Source: Actinomycetota bacterium
Lineage (GTDB): Bacteria; Actinomycetota; Geothermincolia; Fen-727; Anoxymicrobiaceae
Reading direction: 5' to 3'
Length of the DNA stretch: 6,562 nt
NCBI GenBank assembly: GCA_018894655.1
Contig: JAHIPE010000125.1
Span: 1-6,562 of the forward strand
The position numbers and the translations under genes were made by a program. Below are positions 5,616-6,562 of this stretch, piece by piece. The notes under the pieces were generated by a model. The model had not been told where the DNA came from, ran no database searches, and was given only the letters and a program-made list of their open reading frames with translations. Within the stretch, counting starts at the first letter, position 1; each line of letters opens with the position of its first letter.

Positions 5616-5776
5616 GCAACTGCCCCATTCCGGATATAAATCGATAAAGAACTTCGATTACTTATGAAACATATATTAACAACTCCCAGGCCTCAGGGCC
5701 ACTTTGCTATTATGTTATCGGCGTGTCTATGCCAATCAGTTAAGCGCCGACAACTAACTATGATATAGGAGTAGCC
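5616..5776. promoter_or_regulatory. Divergent intergenic region, AT-rich, with inverted repeat
   Basis: This 161-bp region between the pilin-like gene (-) and the MBL gene (+) is more AT-rich than its surroundings, as expected for promoters, but I find no well-spaced -35/-10 pair on either strand. GTTATCGGCG (5714-5723) and CGCCGACAAC (5745-5754) are inverted repeats matching at 9 of 10 positions around a 21-base gap, and could be an operator or a leader hairpin. The MBL ribosome site AGGAG is at 5767-5771. Confidence 0.35.
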
Positions 5777-6343
5777 TTGACGACACCAGAGGAGAAGCCG
5801 GCCGCGGGGGACGCGCGGCGCATTTTCCGGCCCGTTTATGTTGGTGAACTTCGGGTCTGGACCGCGGCGACCTCGAGGGTCCGCCTGGATGGCGGTTCTA
5901 TGTTCGGGGTTGTTCCCAGGGTGCTCTGGGAGGAGAAGGCCCCGCCCGATGAGCGGAACCGCATATCGCTCTACGCCAACTCTTTGGTAGTCGAGTCCGG
6001 TGGGCGCGTTATCCTCGTGGAAGCGGGCATGGGCCGGAAATACTCCGATCGGCTCAAGGACATCTACGGCCTCGGCGATGAGGAGGCGGTAGGCGCGCTG
6101 GAGCGGTTGGGGTTCGCGCCGGAGGATATCGACACGGTGATACTGACTCACCTGCACCTGGACCACGCCGGTGGTTCCACCGTCATCGACAACGAGGGCC
6201 GGGTGGTTGCGGCGTTTCCCCGAGCTCGCTATATCATCGGGGAGGAGGAGTGGGACGTGGCGGTGGATCCCCACCCGCTGGCCCGGGGGTCTTACTCACA
6301 GCCCGATTTCATCCTCTCTTCGCTTCGGAGACCCCGTCCGTGA
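5777..6343 (+). CDS. MBL-fold metallo-hydrolase, C-terminally truncated (probable pseudogene)
   Basis: The 188-residue product is the front part of a metallo-beta-lactamase-fold hydrolase. Residues 20-100 (MFGVVPRVLWEEKAPPDERN, then 'YANSLVVESGGRVILVEAGMG') match the start of the lactonase-like MBL subgroup. The zinc motif HLHLDH is at 125-130. Full proteins of this kind are about 280-300 residues. After 'ARGSYSQPDFILSSL' (169-183) the family sequence ends and the frame runs five more residues (RRPRP) into a GC hairpin, stopping at TGA 6341-6343. The later zinc ligands (the His of the TPGHTPGH segment, the bridging Asp and the last His) are missing, so the product should be inactive. The start is TTG at 5777-5779, five bases after AGGAG. 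Loss of the 3' half coincides with the IS200/IS605-like left end, so disruption by insertion is the simplest reading. Confidence 0.8.
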   Translation: MTTPEEKPAAGDARRIFRPVYVGELRVWTAATSRVRLDGGSMFGVVPRVLWEEKAPPDERNRISLYANSLVVESGGRVILVEAGMGRKYSDRLKDIYGLGDEEAVGALERLGFAPEDIDTVILTHLHLDHAGGSTVIDNEGRVVAAFPRARYIIGEEEWDVAVDPHPLARGSYSQPDFILSSLRRPRP

Positions 6344-6351
6344 GGGCGGGG
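6332..6351 (+). repeat. GC-rich hairpin with GTGA tetraloop at element end
   Basis: CCCCGTCC and GGGCGGGG pair over 8 bp with one G-T wobble around a GTGA loop of the GNRA class. GGGCGG (6344-6349) can alternatively pair with CCGCCC (6363-6368), giving two mutually exclusive folds. There is no T-tract after the stem, so it is not an ordinary intrinsic terminator. The MBL stop codon lies in the loop. Confidence 0.6.
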
Positions 6352-6373
6352 AGGAGAAGCGTCCGCCCCTTCT

Positions 6374-6402
6374 TTGACAATACTCCCACCATATTGGATA
6401 CT
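6374..6402 (+). promoter_or_regulatory. Sigma70-like promoter of tnpB
   Basis: A perfect TTGACA (6374-6379), a 17-bp spacer and GATACT (6397-6402, four of six matches to TATAAT) form a good housekeeping promoter. Transcription would begin around 6409, only a few bases before the GTG start of tnpB at 6412, so the transcript would be leaderless or nearly so. Confidence 0.6.
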
Positions 6403-6411
6403 TATACTACT

Positions 6412-6562
6412 GTGAAAGTCAAAGAGTCCCGAACCGTCCAACTGAAACTTCTAAGTTCTCCGGAAAAGGAGTTCGAAGAAACTGTTTCCGCGTACCTCGG
6501 CGCACTGAACCTGGTCAGCCAATGGGTGTACAAAAAGAAAATCACCAACCCCTTGAGACTCC
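6412..6562 (+). CDS. tnpB: TnpB-like RNA-guided nuclease / IS200/IS605 accessory protein, N-terminal fragment
   Basis: An open frame from GTG 6412-6414 runs to the right edge, giving 50 residues. The pattern 'RTVQLKLLSSPEKEFEETVSAYLGALNLVSQWVYKKKITNPLRL' (from residue 7) fits the N-terminus of TnpB/OrfB proteins: a basic beta strand (T-x-x-x-K-L), 'SPE', then a helix with A-x-N-x-V-S and 'TNPLRL'. TnpB proteins are RuvC-type nucleases guided by RNA from the element's right end. The RuvC residues and zinc finger lie outside the window, so activity cannot be judged. No Shine-Dalgarno precedes the GTG and the predicted transcript start is about 3 bases upstream. A TTG at 6394 is in frame but lies inside the promoter. 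The family call rests on a short segment. Confidence 0.68.
   Translation, partial: MKVKESRTVQLKLLSSPEKEFEETVSAYLGALNLVSQWVYKKKITNPLRL

Larger units (their letters stand above)
6321..6562 (+). mobile_element. IS200/IS605-type element, left end and start of tnpB (partial)
   Basis: The region begins near the point where MBL homology stops and continues through a hairpin-bearing end into tnpB, running off the window. The hairpin has an 8-bp inner stem CCCCGTCC / GGGCGGGG (6332-6339 and 6344-6351, one G-T pair) with a GTGA loop. It is enclosed by CGCTTC (6321-6326) and GAAGCG (6356-6361), with purine-rich internal bulges. Subterminal imperfect hairpins and absence of terminal inverted repeats are usual for this family, whose ends are recognised as single-stranded hairpins. 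The exact left boundary is not defined, and no tnpA is visible, so the element may be of the tnpB-only kind. Confidence 0.55.

Noticed and set aside
5693..6274. 193-codon - strand open frame opposite the MBL gene
   Set aside because: Its residues are Arg/Pro/His-rich in the way antisense frames of GC-rich genes are, while the + strand has the HLHLDH motif and a proper ribosome site.
6332..6351. Intrinsic terminator after the MBL frame
   Set aside because: The stem is not followed by a T-tract but by AGGAGAAG, and it sits at the edge of a mobile element instead.
1..6562. CRISPR array, tRNA or rRNA genes
   Set aside because: No regularly spaced direct repeats, no cloverleaf-like segments and no rRNA-like sequence were found in the reading.

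Overview
The window is GC-rich bacterial chromosome with tightly packed genes and an unusual number of TTG start codons. The gene content (an ECF transporter module beside a Gx-type membrane protein and a NusG-domain-II protein, a type IV pilin-like protein, a TnpB element) fits an anaerobic, GC-rich Gram-positive lineage. Deep-branching Actinomycetota or Clostridia of the Moorella/Desulfotomaculum kind are the best guesses. The sequence alone does not settle the phylum.

Left part (1-3589). The tail of a TPR protein (+ strand, entering from the left edge) converges on a five-gene minus-strand operon that reads right to left: a membrane-anchored NusG-domain-II protein, a Gx/'heptaprenyl diphosphate synthase component I' type S-like membrane protein, EcfA1, EcfA2 and EcfT. 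Genes overlap or are a few bases apart, and the operon ends at a bidirectional terminator (160-190). The set looks like a complete, self-contained group I ECF transporter: two ATPases, the T subunit, and the Gx protein in the place of the substrate-binding S subunit, with a small extracytosolic cysteine-containing partner. The substrate is unknown. From what is known of these families, flavin trafficking for extracytosolic redox proteins is an attractive possibility, but it is inference.

Middle (3590-4402). A short divergent regulatory region with a 10-bp palindrome and a 9-bp inverted repeat separates the operon from a GNAT acetyltransferase on the + strand. Downstream of the acetyltransferase lies a 160-bp MITE-like element with 20-bp terminal inverted repeats (19/20) and 5-bp CTTAG direct repeats. 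The whole element is an imperfect palindrome centred on a small perfect hairpin.

Right part (4403-6562). A minus-strand pair encodes a class III-signal pilin/pseudopilin and a four-helix membrane protein with a degenerate GGDEF domain (EGTTF) that keeps an RxxD sequence at the inhibitory-site position, suggesting a c-di-GMP receptor rather than a cyclase. Divergent from them is an MBL-fold hydrolase that stops short at about residue 182, where the left end of an IS200/IS605-type element begins. The element's tnpB has its own sigma70-like promoter, lacks a Shine-Dalgarno, and runs off the right edge.
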